NCBI GenBank assembly: GCA_023434855.1
Contig: JAEYSJ010000066.1
Location: 11,206-75,205 of the forward strand
Origin: Bacillota bacterium
GTDB taxonomy: Bacteria > Bacillota_C > Negativicutes > JAEYSJ01
Direction of reading: 5' to 3'
DNA: 64,000 nucleotides
Both the position numbers and the translations under genes were made by a program. The notes under the pieces are model-generated. The model was given only the letters and a program-made list of their open reading frames with translations, searched no databases and had not been told where the DNA came from. The number at the start of each line of letters is the position of its first letter. Positions within the stretch are counted from its first letter, which is position 1. This document shows, one piece after another, positions 27,013 through 36,705 of this stretch.

Positions 27013-29661
27013 ATGGAGAAAAATATTTCTACAGTATATGATCCGCAGACAGTGGAAGCAAAATGGTACAGTTTTTGGGAGGAAAACAGGCTGTTTCATG
27101 CAGAAGTGGAAGTGAACAGGCAGCCGTTTAGTATTGTCATTCCGCCGCCCAATGTTACCGGCCAATTGCATATGGGGCATGCACTGGACAATGCTTTACA
27201 GGATATATTGATTCGCTGGCGGCGTATGCAGGGATACAATGCTTTATGGATGCCTGGCACTGATCATGCAGGAATCGCCACCCAAATAAAGGTAGAAGAG
27301 ATGCTCGCCAAGGAAGGTGTTTCCCGTTATGATTTAGGGCGTGATAAATTTATTGATAAGGTATGGGAATGGAAAGGCCAGTACGGCAGCCGGATTATTA
27401 CCCAGCTAAAAAGCCTGGGGGCTTCCTGCGATTGGCAGCGCGAACGGTTCACTATGGATGAGGGCTGCTCCAAGGCGGTGCGGGAAGTTTTTGTCAGTCT
27501 TTATGAGAAGGGCCTGATCTACCAGGGCAACCGTATTACCAACTGGTGTCCGCGCTGTAATACGGCACTTAGTGATATAGAGGTTGAGCATGAGGAAAAG
27601 CCGGGAAATCTTTACCATGTTCGCTATCCGGTAGAGGGCAGTGAAGATGAGTATATTACTGTGGCGACCACTCGTCCGGAAACCATATTGGGTGATACGG
27701 CGGTGGCAGTACATCCTGATGATGCCAGATATAAGAAATTTGTTGGCAAATATCTGATTTTGCCACTGGTCGGCCGCCGTCTGCCTGTTGTCGCTGATGA
27801 ATATGTTGATCCTTCTTTTGGCACAGGCGCGGTAAAAGTCACACCTGCTCATGACCCTAACGACTTTGAAATGGGTTTGCGTCATAAACTGCCGGAGGTC
27901 ATTGTTATCGATCCTGACGGGACAATGTCGGCAGATACCGGTAAATATGCGGGTATGGATCGCTACGAATGCCGTAAAGCTCTTGTTAATGATCTAAAAG
28001 AACAGGGTTATTTAGTGCAAATTGCTGAACACATGCATGCTGTCGGACATTGCCAGCGCTGCAGCACAGTTGTGGAGCCGCTTGTTTCCAAGCAGTGGTT
28101 TGTTCGGATGCAGCCTTTGGCTGAACCAGCCATTGCCGCAGTAAAAACAGGGCGTATCCAGTTTGTGCCTGAACGGTTTACCAAGATTTATACCAACTGG
28201 CTGGAAAATATCCGGGATTGGTGTATTTCCCGGCAAATTTGGTGGGGGCACCGTATTCCGGCTTGGTATTGTGAGTGTGGCGAGACTATTGTTTCCAGGG
28301 AGGATATTACGGTTTGTCCCAAATGCGGCGGCAAAGTGGTACAGGATGAGGACGTGCTGGATACCTGGTTTAGTTCGGCGCTCTGGCCTTTTTCAACTAT
28401 GGGCTGGCCGGAAAAAACGGCAGAACTACAGCATTTCTATCCCACCAGCGTGCTGGTTACGGGGTATGATATTATCTTTTTCTGGGTAGCCAGGATGATA
28501 ATGATGGGACTGGAATTTCAACAGAATATTCCGTTTAAACATGTATTTATTCACGGCCTGGTACGGGATTCTGAAGGACGAAAAATGAGTAAGTCCCTCG
28601 GCAATGGCATTGACCCGCTTGATGTGATTGAGAAATACGGCGCTGATACACTTAGGTTTACTTTGGTTACCGGCAACACTCCCGGCAATGACATGCGGTT
28701 TTATTGGGAACGGGTGGAATCCAGCCGCAATTTTTCCAATAAATTATGGAACGCTTCCCGGTTTGTGCTGATGAACCTGGAGGGATTTACTCCAACTGTC
28801 CGGCCGGAGGAAGAACGCTATACCCTTGCCGATAAATGGATTTTGGGGCGCTATGTGAAAACGGTGAGTGAAGTTACCCGCAACCTGGAAAATTTTGAGT
28901 TGGGGGAAGCTGCCAGGGTACTGTATGAATTTATTTGGAACGAGTATTGTGACTGGTATATTGAGATGGCCAAGACCCGGTTATATAATAAGGAGGATGC
29001 CGATGGCCGGGCTACAGCCCAGTATGTACTCTGGTACATACTAGAGAATACCTTAAAATTACTGCACCCATTCATGCCTTTTATTACTGAGAACATCTGG
29101 CAGCATTTACCCCATGACGGTCTAAGCATTATGGTAGCAGCCTGGCCGCAGGAACAGACTGAACTTGTCAATGCTGAGGCCCAACAGCAGATGACTGTTA
29201 TTATGGATGTAATAAAGGCAATCCGTAATATGCGGGCCGAAGTCAATGTGCCGCCTGGTAAAAAAAGTGAAGTTATTTTGCAAATAGTCTCTCGGGATAT
29301 GCAGGCTGTTTTTACGGACAACGCGCAATATTTGAAAACCTTAGCAGCGGTTGAACCGGTGAATATTGGTCCTGCAACGCCGGAAAAGCCGGAAAATGCT
29401 ATGACGGCAGTAGCCAGTGGAGTGGAAGTTTATTTGCCCCTTAAGGGGCTGATTGATGTAGATAAAGAAACAGCCCGGCTGAATAAAGAATTGGCAGGGT
29501 TAGAGAAAGAACTGGCCCGCATTGCCGGAAAACTAAATAACTCCGGATTTGTTGCCAAGGCGCCGGCAGAGGTTATTGAAAAAGAACGGGCCAAAGCACA
29601 GGAATATCAGGAAAAACGGAGCGCTATTAATGAGCGGTTAGCATACCTGGCGAAGTTATAA
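27013..29661 (+). CDS. valS: Valyl-tRNA synthetase
   Basis: The 882-aa class I synthetase has the HIGH-type motif in [17 protein letters not shown] near residue 40 and KMSKSLGN near residue 522, the CP1 editing domain between them, and a C-terminal coiled coil (about 815-882) rich in Lys and Glu as in ValRS tRNA-binding arms. Length and motifs match bacterial ValRS. The T-box upstream with a probable GUC specifier agrees. AGGAGG precedes the ATG by a few bases. Confidence 0.97.
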   Translation: MEKNISTVYDPQTVEAKWYSFWEENRLFHAEVEVNRQPFSIVIPPPNVTGQLHMGHALDNALQDILIRWRRMQGYNALWMPGTDHAGIATQIKVEEMLAKEGVSRYDLGRDKFIDKVWEWKGQYGSRIITQLKSLGASCDWQRERFTMDEGCSKAVREVFVSLYEKGLIYQGNRITNWCPRCNTALSDIEVEHEEKPGNLYHVRYPVEGSEDEYITVATTRPETILGDTAVAVHPDDARYKKFVGKYLILPLVGRRLPVVADEYVDPSFGTGAVKVTPAHDPNDFEMGLRHKLPEVIVIDPDGTMSADTGKYAGMDRYECRKALVNDLKEQGYLVQIAEHMHAVGHCQRCSTVVEPLVSKQWFVRMQPLAEPAIAAVKTGRIQFVPERFTKIYTNWLENIRDWCISRQIWWGHRIPAWYCECGETIVSREDITVCPKCGGKVVQDEDVLDTWFSSALWPFSTMGWPEKTAELQHFYPTSVLVTGYDIIFFWVARMIMMGLEFQQNIPFKHVFIHGLVRDSEGRKMSKSLGNGIDPLDVIEKYGADTLRFTLVTGNTPGNDMRFYWERVESSRNFSNKLWNASRFVLMNLEGFTPTVRPEEERYTLADKWILGRYVKTVSEVTRNLENFELGEAARVLYEFIWNEYCDWYIEMAKTRLYNKEDADGRATAQYVLWYILENTLKLLHPFMPFITENIWQHLPHDGLSIMVAAWPQEQTELVNAEAQQQMTVIMDVIKAIRNMRAEVNVPPGKKSEVILQIVSRDMQAVFTDNAQYLKTLAAVEPVNIGPATPEKPENAMTAVASGVEVYLPLKGLIDVDKETARLNKELAGLEKELARIAGKLNNSGFVAKAPAEVIEKERAKAQEYQEKRSAINERLAYLAKL

Positions 29662-29681
29662 AAAATAAGGGCGTGAGAAAA

Positions 29682-30968
29682 ATGACATATGAAGAATCAT
29701 TGGATTATTTGGCTAACTTATGTAAGTTCGGTATCAATTTAGGGATGGATAGAATTGAAAGACTGCTTGATCTGATGCAGCACCCGGAGCGGCGTTTTAA
29801 AACTGTGCATGTGACCGGCACTAATGGCAAAGGCTCTACAACAGCTATGCTGGCAGCTATTTTGCAGGCCAGCGGTATTAAAACAGGGATGTATACATCC
29901 CCGCATCTGGCCGAGTATACCGAACGGATGATAATCAATGGCCGGGAGATAACAAAACCAGCTTTTGCCGAAGCCTTGCACTATACCAGTCAGTTTGTTG
30001 ACCAAATGGTGGCTGAAGGGCTGGAACATCCCACAGAGTTTGAGGTTCTGACTGCTGCGGCGTTTTACTATTTTGCCGCTGCCGGGGTTGAATATGCCGT
30101 TATTGAGGTTGGTTTAGGCGGCCTTTTGGATTCAACCAATGTCATTGTCCCGGAAGTGTCGGTTATTACCAATGTTACTTTGGAACATACCGACCGCTGC
30201 GGAGCTACCTTAGTGGATATTGGCCGGCATAAAGCCGGGATTATTAAGCAAGGTGTACCTGTTGTTACCGCGGCCAAAGGCGAGGCGCTTGATGTTATCG
30301 CGCAAACAGCTCTCACTAAAGCAGCTGAACTATATGTTTTAGGCCGGGATTTCTCAGGCAAATTTGAAGGCGTGGAAGGATACCGTCAGAAATTAAGTGT
30401 AACGACTAAAGAATATGGTAATCCAGGTATGTTTTCTATGAAACTTTTGGGACATCATCAAGTGGAAAATAGTGCCGTTGCTGTGATGACTGCCCTTGTT
30501 ATAGGCAGACAGGATAAACGGATTACCCTGGCGGCCATGCAGGAAGGTCTGTCCAATGTAATCTGGCCAGGTCGTTTTGAGGTAGTGGCTGGACAACCGG
30601 TAATAGTAATTGACGGTGCCCACAATCCAGATGGAGCCAGGGTGCTGCGGCAAAATCTCGATGAGTATTTTCCACATCAAAAAATTACTTTTTTACTGGG
30701 GATTTTAGCAGATAAAGATGTTACCGGCATTATTGAAGGGTTAATCAGGCCTGAAAATAATGTAGTGGTGGTAGCACCGATATCTGAACGGGCGGGAGAA
30801 CCGGCGTTAATTGCCCAGGAAATAAAAACTGCAAAACATGTTGAGATAGCCGATTCGATTGAACAAGGTCTTGAAAGGGCCAAAGTTTTGGCCGGTACTA
30901 CCGGTGTAGTATGTGTGGCAGGTTCTCTATATCTTATCGGCACTGCCCGTCAATTAATATGTAAGTAG
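29682..30968 (+). CDS. folC: Folylpolyglutamate synthase / dihydrofolate synthase
   Basis: FolC adds glutamates to folates, which acetogens need in quantity for the methyl branch. The 428-aa protein has the ATP-binding TGTNGKGSTTAML near residue 45, SPHLAEYTERM near 68, and the C-terminal ligase landmark IDGAHNPDGARVL near 310. Placement after valS with a 20-bp gap is common in Firmicutes. The ATG at 29682 is preferred over a GTG at 29673 on Shine-Dalgarno spacing. Confidence 0.94.
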   Translation: MTYEESLDYLANLCKFGINLGMDRIERLLDLMQHPERRFKTVHVTGTNGKGSTTAMLAAILQASGIKTGMYTSPHLAEYTERMIINGREITKPAFAEALHYTSQFVDQMVAEGLEHPTEFEVLTAAAFYYFAAAGVEYAVIEVGLGGLLDSTNVIVPEVSVITNVTLEHTDRCGATLVDIGRHKAGIIKQGVPVVTAAKGEALDVIAQTALTKAAELYVLGRDFSGKFEGVEGYRQKLSVTTKEYGNPGMFSMKLLGHHQVENSAVAVMTALVIGRQDKRITLAAMQEGLSNVIWPGRFEVVAGQPVIVIDGAHNPDGARVLRQNLDEYFPHQKITFLLGILADKDVTGIIEGLIRPENNVVVVAPISERAGEPALIAQEIKTAKHVEIADSIEQGLERAKVLAGTTGVVCVAGSLYLIGTARQLICK

Positions 30969-31059
30969 ACAAATGTGCACGTGTTAAGTATAATAGTAGA
31001 AGAAAATGGTGTTAATTCTCCGGCTAATAAGTAATTAACCAAACGGATTAGGTGAAAAC

Positions 31060-32328
31060 GTGTATATAGCATATGACGCTACCAGACTTAAATATTATTT
31101 GGATTATCTAATAGAGCACTGCATTCTCGCGGTGGCCTTTTTTTTGCCGCTATCTCTTAATGCTACCAGTCTGTTTTTGGCGGTTGGTGCCGTGTCATGG
31201 CTTGCCAAGATGCTGGTTTCAAGACGTGTGGCCTTTAAGCGAACGCCCTTTGATGAAGTTATTGCAATTTTTGTAATTTTAGCAGCTGCATCAATATGGG
31301 AATCTCCTGACCGTAATTTTAGCTTCTATAATTTTTATCATTTAATGGGCCGGTACATATTGATTTATTATTTAGTAATAAATAATATCTGTTCGACTGT
31401 CCAGCTTAAGCGGATTATTTATATGTTGCTGGGGTCCGCCGTTGTTGTCACTATATATGGTTTTTATCAATATATTTATAAGGTGGACATATCAGCGTTT
31501 GAATGGGTGGATGGAGAGCAATTTCCCGATCTAAAAGTTAGGGTTTTTTCCACATTGCAGAATCCTAATTTATTGGCAGGCTTTTTGGTTACAGTTATGT
31601 CAATGGCAGTGGGGCTAGCCTGTAAAGTTAGACAGAGTAAAACTAAACTACTGTTGTTTGGTCTGGTAGCAATGTTTGGGACATGTCTGGTACTTACTTA
31701 CTCGCGGGGAGCATGGCTCAGTGTAATTGCTGTTATTGGCACTTATGGATTGATTTATAATCGCCGGATATTGTGGTTATTACTGATAATACCGGTTATT
31801 GTAATGTACGCTCATGATGTGTTGGAGCGACTGCTGTCAATCATAAATCCCACCGATACATCTTCAACCTTACGTTTAGCATTATGGGAAAGTACTTGGT
31901 CGATGATTGTTGATAAGCCGCTGTTTGGTATTGGGTGGGGGGCATATTGGCTGGTTTACCCTGAATATGATTTTTTTGTGCAGAATACCGGGACAAAAAT
32001 TTTTCATGCCCATAATATGTATTTAAATATTGCTGCGGAGATTGGCATTCCCGGGTTGCTGGCATTTCTGGCCATAATGTATGGACATGCTCGCACCGCC
32101 TTGCAGATTTTCAACAATACTACCGATTATTGGATGGCAGGGTTAATGCTGGGGATAGTTTCCGCCATTGTAGGGCTGGCAGTAAGCGGCTTTACTGATT
32201 ATGTAATGTTTAATATTCAAATGTCGATGCTGTTTTGGCTTTTAAATGCATTGGTTGTGGTAGCCCGGCAAGAGCTCTGCAGATGCAATTGTAATTTTTT
32301 TGACCGAATTACCACAAAATTTCATTAA
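31060..32328 (+). CDS. O-antigen ligase / Wzy family membrane protein
   Basis: The 422-aa protein has about ten or more membrane helices. A larger loop holds the segments VRVFSTLQNPNLLAGFL (near 165), TYSRGAWLSV (near 213) and GIGWGAYWLVYPEY (near 294), with NMYLNIAAEIGIPG near 330, which match the Wzy_C/O-antigen-ligase pattern (Arg and Glu-rich periplasmic loops). The start is GTG at 31060 after AGGTGA. The likely role is lipopolysaccharide or surface-polysaccharide assembly, consistent with a diderm envelope. No other glycan genes are nearby. Confidence 0.8.
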   Translation: MYIAYDATRLKYYLDYLIEHCILAVAFFLPLSLNATSLFLAVGAVSWLAKMLVSRRVAFKRTPFDEVIAIFVILAAASIWESPDRNFSFYNFYHLMGRYILIYYLVINNICSTVQLKRIIYMLLGSAVVVTIYGFYQYIYKVDISAFEWVDGEQFPDLKVRVFSTLQNPNLLAGFLVTVMSMAVGLACKVRQSKTKLLLFGLVAMFGTCLVLTYSRGAWLSVIAVIGTYGLIYNRRILWLLLIIPVIVMYAHDVLERLLSIINPTDTSSTLRLALWESTWSMIVDKPLFGIGWGAYWLVYPEYDFFVQNTGTKIFHAHNMYLNIAAEIGIPGLLAFLAIMYGHARTALQIFNNTTDYWMAGLMLGIVSAIVGLAVSGFTDYVMFNIQMSMLFWLLNALVVVARQELCRCNCNFFDRITTKFH

Positions 32329-32408
32329 AAAAATGCAATTGTGAGAAGGATTTGACAGCTATGTAGCGAATCTTATTTTATATTGTATATCACAAGCATT
32401 CTCTATGC

Positions 32409-32440
32409 TAGGGCGGCCTTTTCGCCCTAAAATTTTTATT
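32409..32440 (+). terminator. Terminator after the O-antigen-ligase-like gene
   Basis: TAGGGCG at 32409-32415 pairs with CGCCCTA at 32423-32429, followed by an AT-rich T-containing tract. Confidence 0.65.
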
Positions 32441-32458
32441 TTGTGAAATTTCTCACAT
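32441..32458 (+). promoter_or_regulatory. Rex/CRP-like operator before the sensor-hydrogenase operon
   Basis: The 18-mer TTGTGAAATTTCTCACAT matches the Rex consensus TTGTGAA-N4-TTCACAA at 12 of 14 positions and also reads TGTGA-N6-TCACA, the CRP-type pattern. It lies 40 bases before the first start codon of the eight-gene operon. Confidence 0.5.
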
Positions 32459-32497
32459 TGTGATTTTCTTGCAAGCAATTTATTAGGAGGATTGCCG

Positions 32498-32863
32498 GTG
32501 AAACTATTTGAAGTACAACAAGAGTTGCGTGCTGAGCTTGTGTGTGGCGCGGAGTGGGTTGACAGAGAAGTGGGAAATGTCTGCGGCGCCGGTTTAATGA
32601 GTGATGTTTTGGCATGCACCAAAGAAAGAACGTTGTTGCTAACCGGTTTAAATAATATTCAAGTTGTGCGCACCGCTGAGATGAGCGACTTAGTTGCAAT
32701 AGTTTTTGTATGTGGAAAACGTCCTGGCCCCGAATTGGTAAAATTGGCCCGGATAAAGGGAATTCCGTTATTTGTTGCGGAATGTTGTTTGTATGAAGCT
32801 TGCGGAATATTGTATAAGAATGGTTTGATAAGTTGTCATAAACGTGGTGAATGCTGTGAATAA
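32498..32863 (+). CDS. DRTGG-domain-like protein 1
   Basis: This 121-aa soluble protein resembles the small DRTGG-domain proteins found beside [FeFe]-hydrogenase genes in Clostridia. The core runs from a Cys-containing AELVCGAEW through SDVLACTKERTLLLTGLNN to VIFVCGKRPGPELVKLA-type segments, followed by a Cys-rich tail (CCLYEACG and CHKRGECCE). The start is GTG at 32498 with TAGGAGG before it; a TTG at 32492 is possible. The biochemical role is unknown; a ligand-binding or regulatory role is inferred. The extra cysteines are not present in the second copy at 34724. Confidence 0.65.
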   Translation: MKLFEVQQELRAELVCGAEWVDREVGNVCGAGLMSDVLACTKERTLLLTGLNNIQVVRTAEMSDLVAIVFVCGKRPGPELVKLARIKGIPLFVAECCLYEACGILYKNGLISCHKRGECCE

Positions 32864-33284
32864 TGAGCAGGCGATCGTACTAGAATTTACTCTAAGCGCT
32901 TCAGATTTTGACGTAGCAGGCGAAGCATCAAGCAAAATTAAACGAGTACTGCAGCAAATAGGGGTGCGGGCAGATATTGCCCGTCGCATAGCGATTGGAG
33001 CCTATGAAGCAGAGATGAATGTCATTATTCATTCGTATGGCGGTTTAATGCGGGCCGCAATTTATTCCGACCGTACTGAACTTTTGGTGGAAGATGAAGG
33101 CCCGGGTATTGCCGATATAAATCTTGCCATGCAGGAGGGCTATTCAACAGCGCCTGACTATGTCAGGGAAATGGGCTTTGGTGCAGGTATGGGTTTACCC
33201 AATATGTCGCGTTGTGCAGATAAATTCGATATCAAATCAGAATCCGGTGCCGGAACGAAAATTAGTATGACAATTTTTCATTAA
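32856..33284 (+). CDS. RsbW/SpoIIAB-like ATPase (anti-sigma-factor-type kinase)
   Basis: The roughly 142-aa protein is a GHKL ATPase of the RsbW/SpoIIAB type: the N-box region AIGAYEAEMNVIIHSYGG, the G1 box VEDEGPGIADI and the G2 box GFGAGMGLPNMSRCADKF are clear. Such proteins bind sigma factors or phosphorylate anti-sigma antagonists. Here no sigma factor is adjacent, and the neighbours are DRTGG and hydrogenase-like genes. Several overlapping GTG starts exist (32844, 32847, 32856); 32856 has GGTGA upstream. Confidence 0.8.
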   Translation: MNNEQAIVLEFTLSASDFDVAGEASSKIKRVLQQIGVRADIARRIAIGAYEAEMNVIIHSYGGLMRAAIYSDRTELLVEDEGPGIADINLAMQEGYSTAPDYVREMGFGAGMGLPNMSRCADKFDIKSESGAGTKISMTIFH

Positions 33285-33360
33285 GACCCTTCCGGTTGTA
33301 TGCACTATATATAGTTTTTAAGAATTAGGAAACTAACCCAAAGATTGCGTGGTGGTAAAG

Positions 33361-34686
33361 ATGGAAGAGTATTATCTTTCAGTGCGGTTAATTGATGACC
33401 GTTGCAAAGGATGCGTAAATTGTATTAAGCGCTGTCCTACTGAAGCGATTCGTATTCGCGGTGGTAAGGCCCGTATTACCGAGTCACGCTGCATTGATTG
33501 CGGCGAGTGCATACGGAACTGTTCAAGTCATGCCAAATCCGCTATTACCGATTCTTTAGCTGATCTTGAAAATTACAAATACAATATAGCTTTACCAGCT
33601 CCTACACTATACGCCCAATTTGGTTTGGAATTTTCCATTGAAGCGATTTTAGCCGGCTTATTAAAACTAGGGTTTGATGAGGTGCATGAGGTAGCATTAG
33701 GAGCAGAAATTGTATCTTTAGCTATACGAGATTATTTGCAGCAGGCAGATATTAAGCGTCCGGCGATTTCTTCGGCGTGTCCGGCCGTGGTGCGTTTAAT
33801 ACAAGTTAAATTTCCTGAACTTATTGAACATTTGGTACCTATTAATCCACCTGTTGAGGTAGCTGCCAGATTGGCTCGTACAGAATATGCCAGGAAACAT
33901 GCTGTCGATCCCGCCGAAGTTGGAACATGGTTTATTACTCCATGCCCGGCAAAAATGACAGCCGTAAAGCAGCCTCTTGGTTCCAAGACATCACACATTT
34001 CAGGAGCAATCGCCATATCGCAAATATATGGCGATTTACTAAGAGTATTATCACAAGGTGACAATAATATTGACTGTCAGCGCGCCTCCAGGCTTGGAAT
34101 TGGCTGGGCGGTAGCAGGCGGCGAAACGGATTCGGTTGAGCAGGCAAATACTTTGGTTGTACACGATATTGCCAATGTTAGTGGTGTGTTAGAGCAAGTG
34201 ACCATGGGAAAGCTTAACGATATTGACTATATTGAGACATTGGCATGTGCCGGAGGTTGTATCGGCGGACCGCTAACGGTGGAAAATCGTTTTGTTGCTG
34301 AGCATCGCATGAAGCAGCGGCTGCAAAAATTGGAGGCTGAATATGCTGCTTTAGGGAAAATGCCTTTGCAGGGCTATCATCCCTGTGAGCTTGGTGTAGC
34401 TGAGCGGCGGAATATTGAACCACGCCCTATTATGTGCCTTGATGAAGATATTTTTAAGGCTATGTATAAAGTTGAAATCATGGAAAAAACGCTGGAAAAT
34501 TTACCTGGCTTGGATTGTGGGTCATGCGGCTCACCTAACTGCATGGCGTTGGCTGAAGATATTGCTCAAGAGAGTGCGAGCGAAACTGATTGTGTGTTTA
34601 AACTTAGAGAACGAGTACGGGATTTAGCAAAAGAAATGATTAATCTGGCGGAAAAATTGCCGCCGTCGTTAGAAAAAGAACCTTAA
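33361..34686 (+). CDS. Divergent [FeFe]-hydrogenase-like Fe-S protein, probable sensor
   Basis: The roughly 441-aa protein has two N-terminal ferredoxin motifs (CKGCVNCIKRCP, CIDCGECIRNC), an [FeFe]-hydrogenase H-domain, and a C-terminal FeS domain (LDCGSCGSPNCMALAEDI). In the H-domain the four cluster cysteines seem kept, but the motifs are altered: SSACPAV replaces TSCCPGW, so the proton-transfer Cys is Ala; TPCPAKM replaces MPCxxKK; and TLACAGGCIGGP replaces the usual EVMxCPGGCxxGGG. Ala at that position is known from sensory HydS-type hydrogenases. It lies between RsbW-like and DRTGG genes. I infer a redox or H2 sensor rather than a turnover enzyme. Confidence 0.8.
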   Translation: MEEYYLSVRLIDDRCKGCVNCIKRCPTEAIRIRGGKARITESRCIDCGECIRNCSSHAKSAITDSLADLENYKYNIALPAPTLYAQFGLEFSIEAILAGLLKLGFDEVHEVALGAEIVSLAIRDYLQQADIKRPAISSACPAVVRLIQVKFPELIEHLVPINPPVEVAARLARTEYARKHAVDPAEVGTWFITPCPAKMTAVKQPLGSKTSHISGAIAISQIYGDLLRVLSQGDNNIDCQRASRLGIGWAVAGGETDSVEQANTLVVHDIANVSGVLEQVTMGKLNDIDYIETLACAGGCIGGPLTVENRFVAEHRMKQRLQKLEAEYAALGKMPLQGYHPCELGVAERRNIEPRPIMCLDEDIFKAMYKVEIMEKTLENLPGLDCGSCGSPNCMALAEDIAQESASETDCVFKLRERVRDLAKEMINLAEKLPPSLEKEP

Positions 34687-34723
34687 TTTTTCTTATATTT
34701 TGGTATAAAAGGAATGGTGTTTC

Positions 34724-35065
34724 ATGACCGTACAAGAAATTGTAGATTTACTGCAAGCTAAAATTGCAGCTGGCAATGAGAAAACTGATAACGTCATTAG
34801 CGGCGGATATGCTTCTGATTTATTAAGTAATGTGATGGGACAGGCAAGGCTTGGCAGCATCTGGGTGACCATGCAGGCGCATCAGAATATTGTCGCTGTC
34901 GCATCCTTGCTGGGTTTATCAGCAGTAATTATCGCCGGTGGTGTACAACTCAATAATGAAACCATTCTTAAAGCTGAAAAGGAAGGTATACCCTTATTAA
35001 CTACTTCATTGTCGGCTTTTGAAGTAATTGGTCTACTGTATGACGCAGGTATTAAGGGTAGCTGA
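34724..35065 (+). CDS. DRTGG-domain protein 2
   Basis: The 113-aa protein begins TVQEIVDLLQAKIAAG and contains a GGYASDLLSNVMGQAR segment, then a VASLLGLSAVIIAGG and ETILKAEKEGIPLLTT, the usual pattern of stand-alone DRTGG proteins. It is related to the protein at 32498 but lacks its cysteine-rich tail. It starts 37 bases after the hydrogenase-like gene and 199 bases before the NuoE-like gene. The function is unknown; in other Firmicutes such genes sit beside hydrogenase operons. Confidence 0.75.
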   Translation: MTVQEIVDLLQAKIAAGNEKTDNVISGGYASDLLSNVMGQARLGSIWVTMQAHQNIVAVASLLGLSAVIIAGGVQLNNETILKAEKEGIPLLTTSLSAFEVIGLLYDAGIKGS

Positions 35066-35263
35066 TTTGACCTGTGGCTTCAGTCATGTATAGCATTAAC
35101 AACTTTCCAGCAGTTTTGAAACTACATTTATTTTTAAATAATAACCAATTTTGTCTTAAACTTTTCAAAATCTAAATGGGCAAAATTCTGCGAAAGGCGG
35201 TGGTATAAACCACTATACAGTTCGTCGGCAGTCATTCGTAAACTTTTCATGAGGAGGAAGAAC

Positions 35264-35758
35264 ATGAACAGCAATCAATCCAAATGCTGCTGTGGCAGCA
35301 ATGTCAACCAATTTGCTCAATTGGACGAAGTTTTCAAGAAGTATCAGGGAGTTAAAGGAGCGCTTATTCCGATATTGCAGGAAGCGCAAAATTCTTATGG
35401 CTATCTGCCTAGAGAAGTCATCCAGTATATCGCTGAAAAAACGCGTGTTCCAGTGAGCCAGATTTACGGTGTGGTAACTTTCTATGCCCAGTTTCATCTT
35501 AACCCCCGTGGCAAAAATATTATCCGTGTTTGCCAGGGTACCGCCTGTCACGTGCGTGGCGCCAAAGCTATATTGCAGGCAATTGAAGATAAACTGAGCA
35601 TTAAAGCTGGTGGGACCACAGAAGACCTTAACTTTACCCTGGAAACTGTGGCCTGTATCGGCGCGTGTGGTCTGGCTCCTGTATTAATGGTGAATGATGA
35701 AACTCATGGCCGTCTTACGCCAGAAGTAATTCCGGAAATTCTAGCCAAATACGCATAA
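35264..35758 (+). CDS. NuoE/HydC-like [2Fe-2S] subunit
   Basis: This 164-aa protein has the NuoE thioredoxin fold with its cluster cysteines in CQGTACHVRG near residue 92 and CIGACGLAP near 133, plus an extra N-terminal CCCGS. It is paralogous to the proteins at 8518 and 51749. The ATG at 35264 follows AGGAGGAAG; the frame opens at 35249. In HydABC enzymes this subunit is HydC. Here the genes for ATPase, [2Fe-2S] protein and NuoF follow, without a hydA. Confidence 0.88.
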   Translation: MNSNQSKCCCGSNVNQFAQLDEVFKKYQGVKGALIPILQEAQNSYGYLPREVIQYIAEKTRVPVSQIYGVVTFYAQFHLNPRGKNIIRVCQGTACHVRGAKAILQAIEDKLSIKAGGTTEDLNFTLETVACIGACGLAPVLMVNDETHGRLTPEVIPEILAKYA

Positions 35759-35763
35759 AGATC

Positions 35764-36330
35764 ATGCGCGAACTATCTTTGCATATTCTCGACTTGGTGC
35801 AGAACTCTATTGAGGCGGGCGCTTTACAAGTTATACTGGAAATTATTGAAGATACTAAGGTTAGTGACACCATGACAATTCGCGTAACTGACGACGGTCG
35901 TGGGATGGACGAAGCTACCCGTAAAACGGCGTTTGACCCGTTTGTAACTACCAGGGCTACCTGTCGCGTGGGGTTGGGTTTATCGCTTATTGATATGTCT
36001 ACTAAACGGTGCGGAGGTTATGTGACCATAGATTCTGCTCCCGGACGTGGAACGGCAGTTGAAGCTCTATACAAACATAGTCATTTGGACCGCCAACCGC
36101 TTGGGAATATTGTAGAGACTGTGAAAACGATTGTGATTGCTAATCCTGATTTAGCTTTTCGTTACTGCCATACTGTTAATAATAATACTTTTTCTTTTGC
36201 TACACAGGAAATTACTGGGATTCTTGGGAATATATCATTGACGCACCCGGACGTGCTTGTCTGGTTGCATGGATATTTGACTCATGGTTTAATGAATTTG
36301 TATGGAGGTGTACAATATGAAAACAATTGA
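35764..36330 (+). CDS. Histidine-kinase-like ATPase of hydrogenase operons
   Basis: The 188-aa protein has a GHKL ATPase fold: LHILDLVQNSIEAGA is the N box, VTDDGRGMDE the G1 box, and GLGLSLIDMSTKRCGG the G2 box. It lacks a dimerisation and phospho-acceptor domain. Similar short ATPases occur between the NuoE-like and Fe-S genes of many clostridial HydABC operons. The C-terminal 80 residues have no recognised domain. It starts 5 bases after the NuoE-like gene and overlaps the start of the next gene by 14 bases. Confidence 0.8.
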   Translation: MRELSLHILDLVQNSIEAGALQVILEIIEDTKVSDTMTIRVTDDGRGMDEATRKTAFDPFVTTRATCRVGLGLSLIDMSTKRCGGYVTIDSAPGRGTAVEALYKHSHLDRQPLGNIVETVKTIVIANPDLAFRYCHTVNNNTFSFATQEITGILGNISLTHPDVLVWLHGYLTHGLMNLYGGVQYENN

Positions 36331-36667
36331 AGATCTGAAACGTTTGCGTAAACAGGTAGAGGCACAGACCCGGGTGCGTCATGCCAGCGACAAGCAAATT
36401 ATAGTTGGAATGGGTACATGCGGCATTGCGGCAGGAGCCCGTGAAGTTATGTCAGCAATTTTTGACGAATTGGTCAAACAGAAAATTGAAGATGTCACTG
36501 TGTTTCAAACTGCCATGGGTGTATGTGGAAAAGAAGTGCTGGTCGATGTTGTGTTACCTAATCAGCCCCGTGTTACTTACGGCAAAGTAACTCCGGCCGA
36601 TGTTCCGAAAATTATAGCTGAACATATTGTTAACGGACGTGTTGTAGAGGGACTTGTTTGTCGGTAA
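36317..36667 (+). CDS. [2Fe-2S] thioredoxin-like ferredoxin
   Basis: This 116-aa protein has the HydB/NuoF N-terminal [2Fe-2S] fold: GMGTCGIAAGAREVM near residue 35, then AMGVCGKEVLVDVV near 73. There are only two evident cysteines plus one at the very end (GLVCR), so the cluster set may be incomplete or shared. The ATG at 36317 follows GGAGGTGT. It lies between the ATPase and NuoF-like genes, the usual order in HydABC loci. Confidence 0.78.
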   Translation: MKTIEDLKRLRKQVEAQTRVRHASDKQIIVGMGTCGIAAGAREVMSAIFDELVKQKIEDVTVFQTAMGVCGKEVLVDVVLPNQPRVTYGKVTPADVPKIIAEHIVNGRVVEGLVCR

Positions 36668-36705
36668 GTTGATGAATAATTTTTTGACTATTGGGAGGGA
36701 AAAAA

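Noticed and set aside
33361..34686. Calling this gene an ordinary catalytic [FeFe]-hydrogenase
   Set aside because: All three H-cluster motifs deviate, and the proton-transfer Cys is Ala, so a turnover role is less likely than sensing or electron storage.
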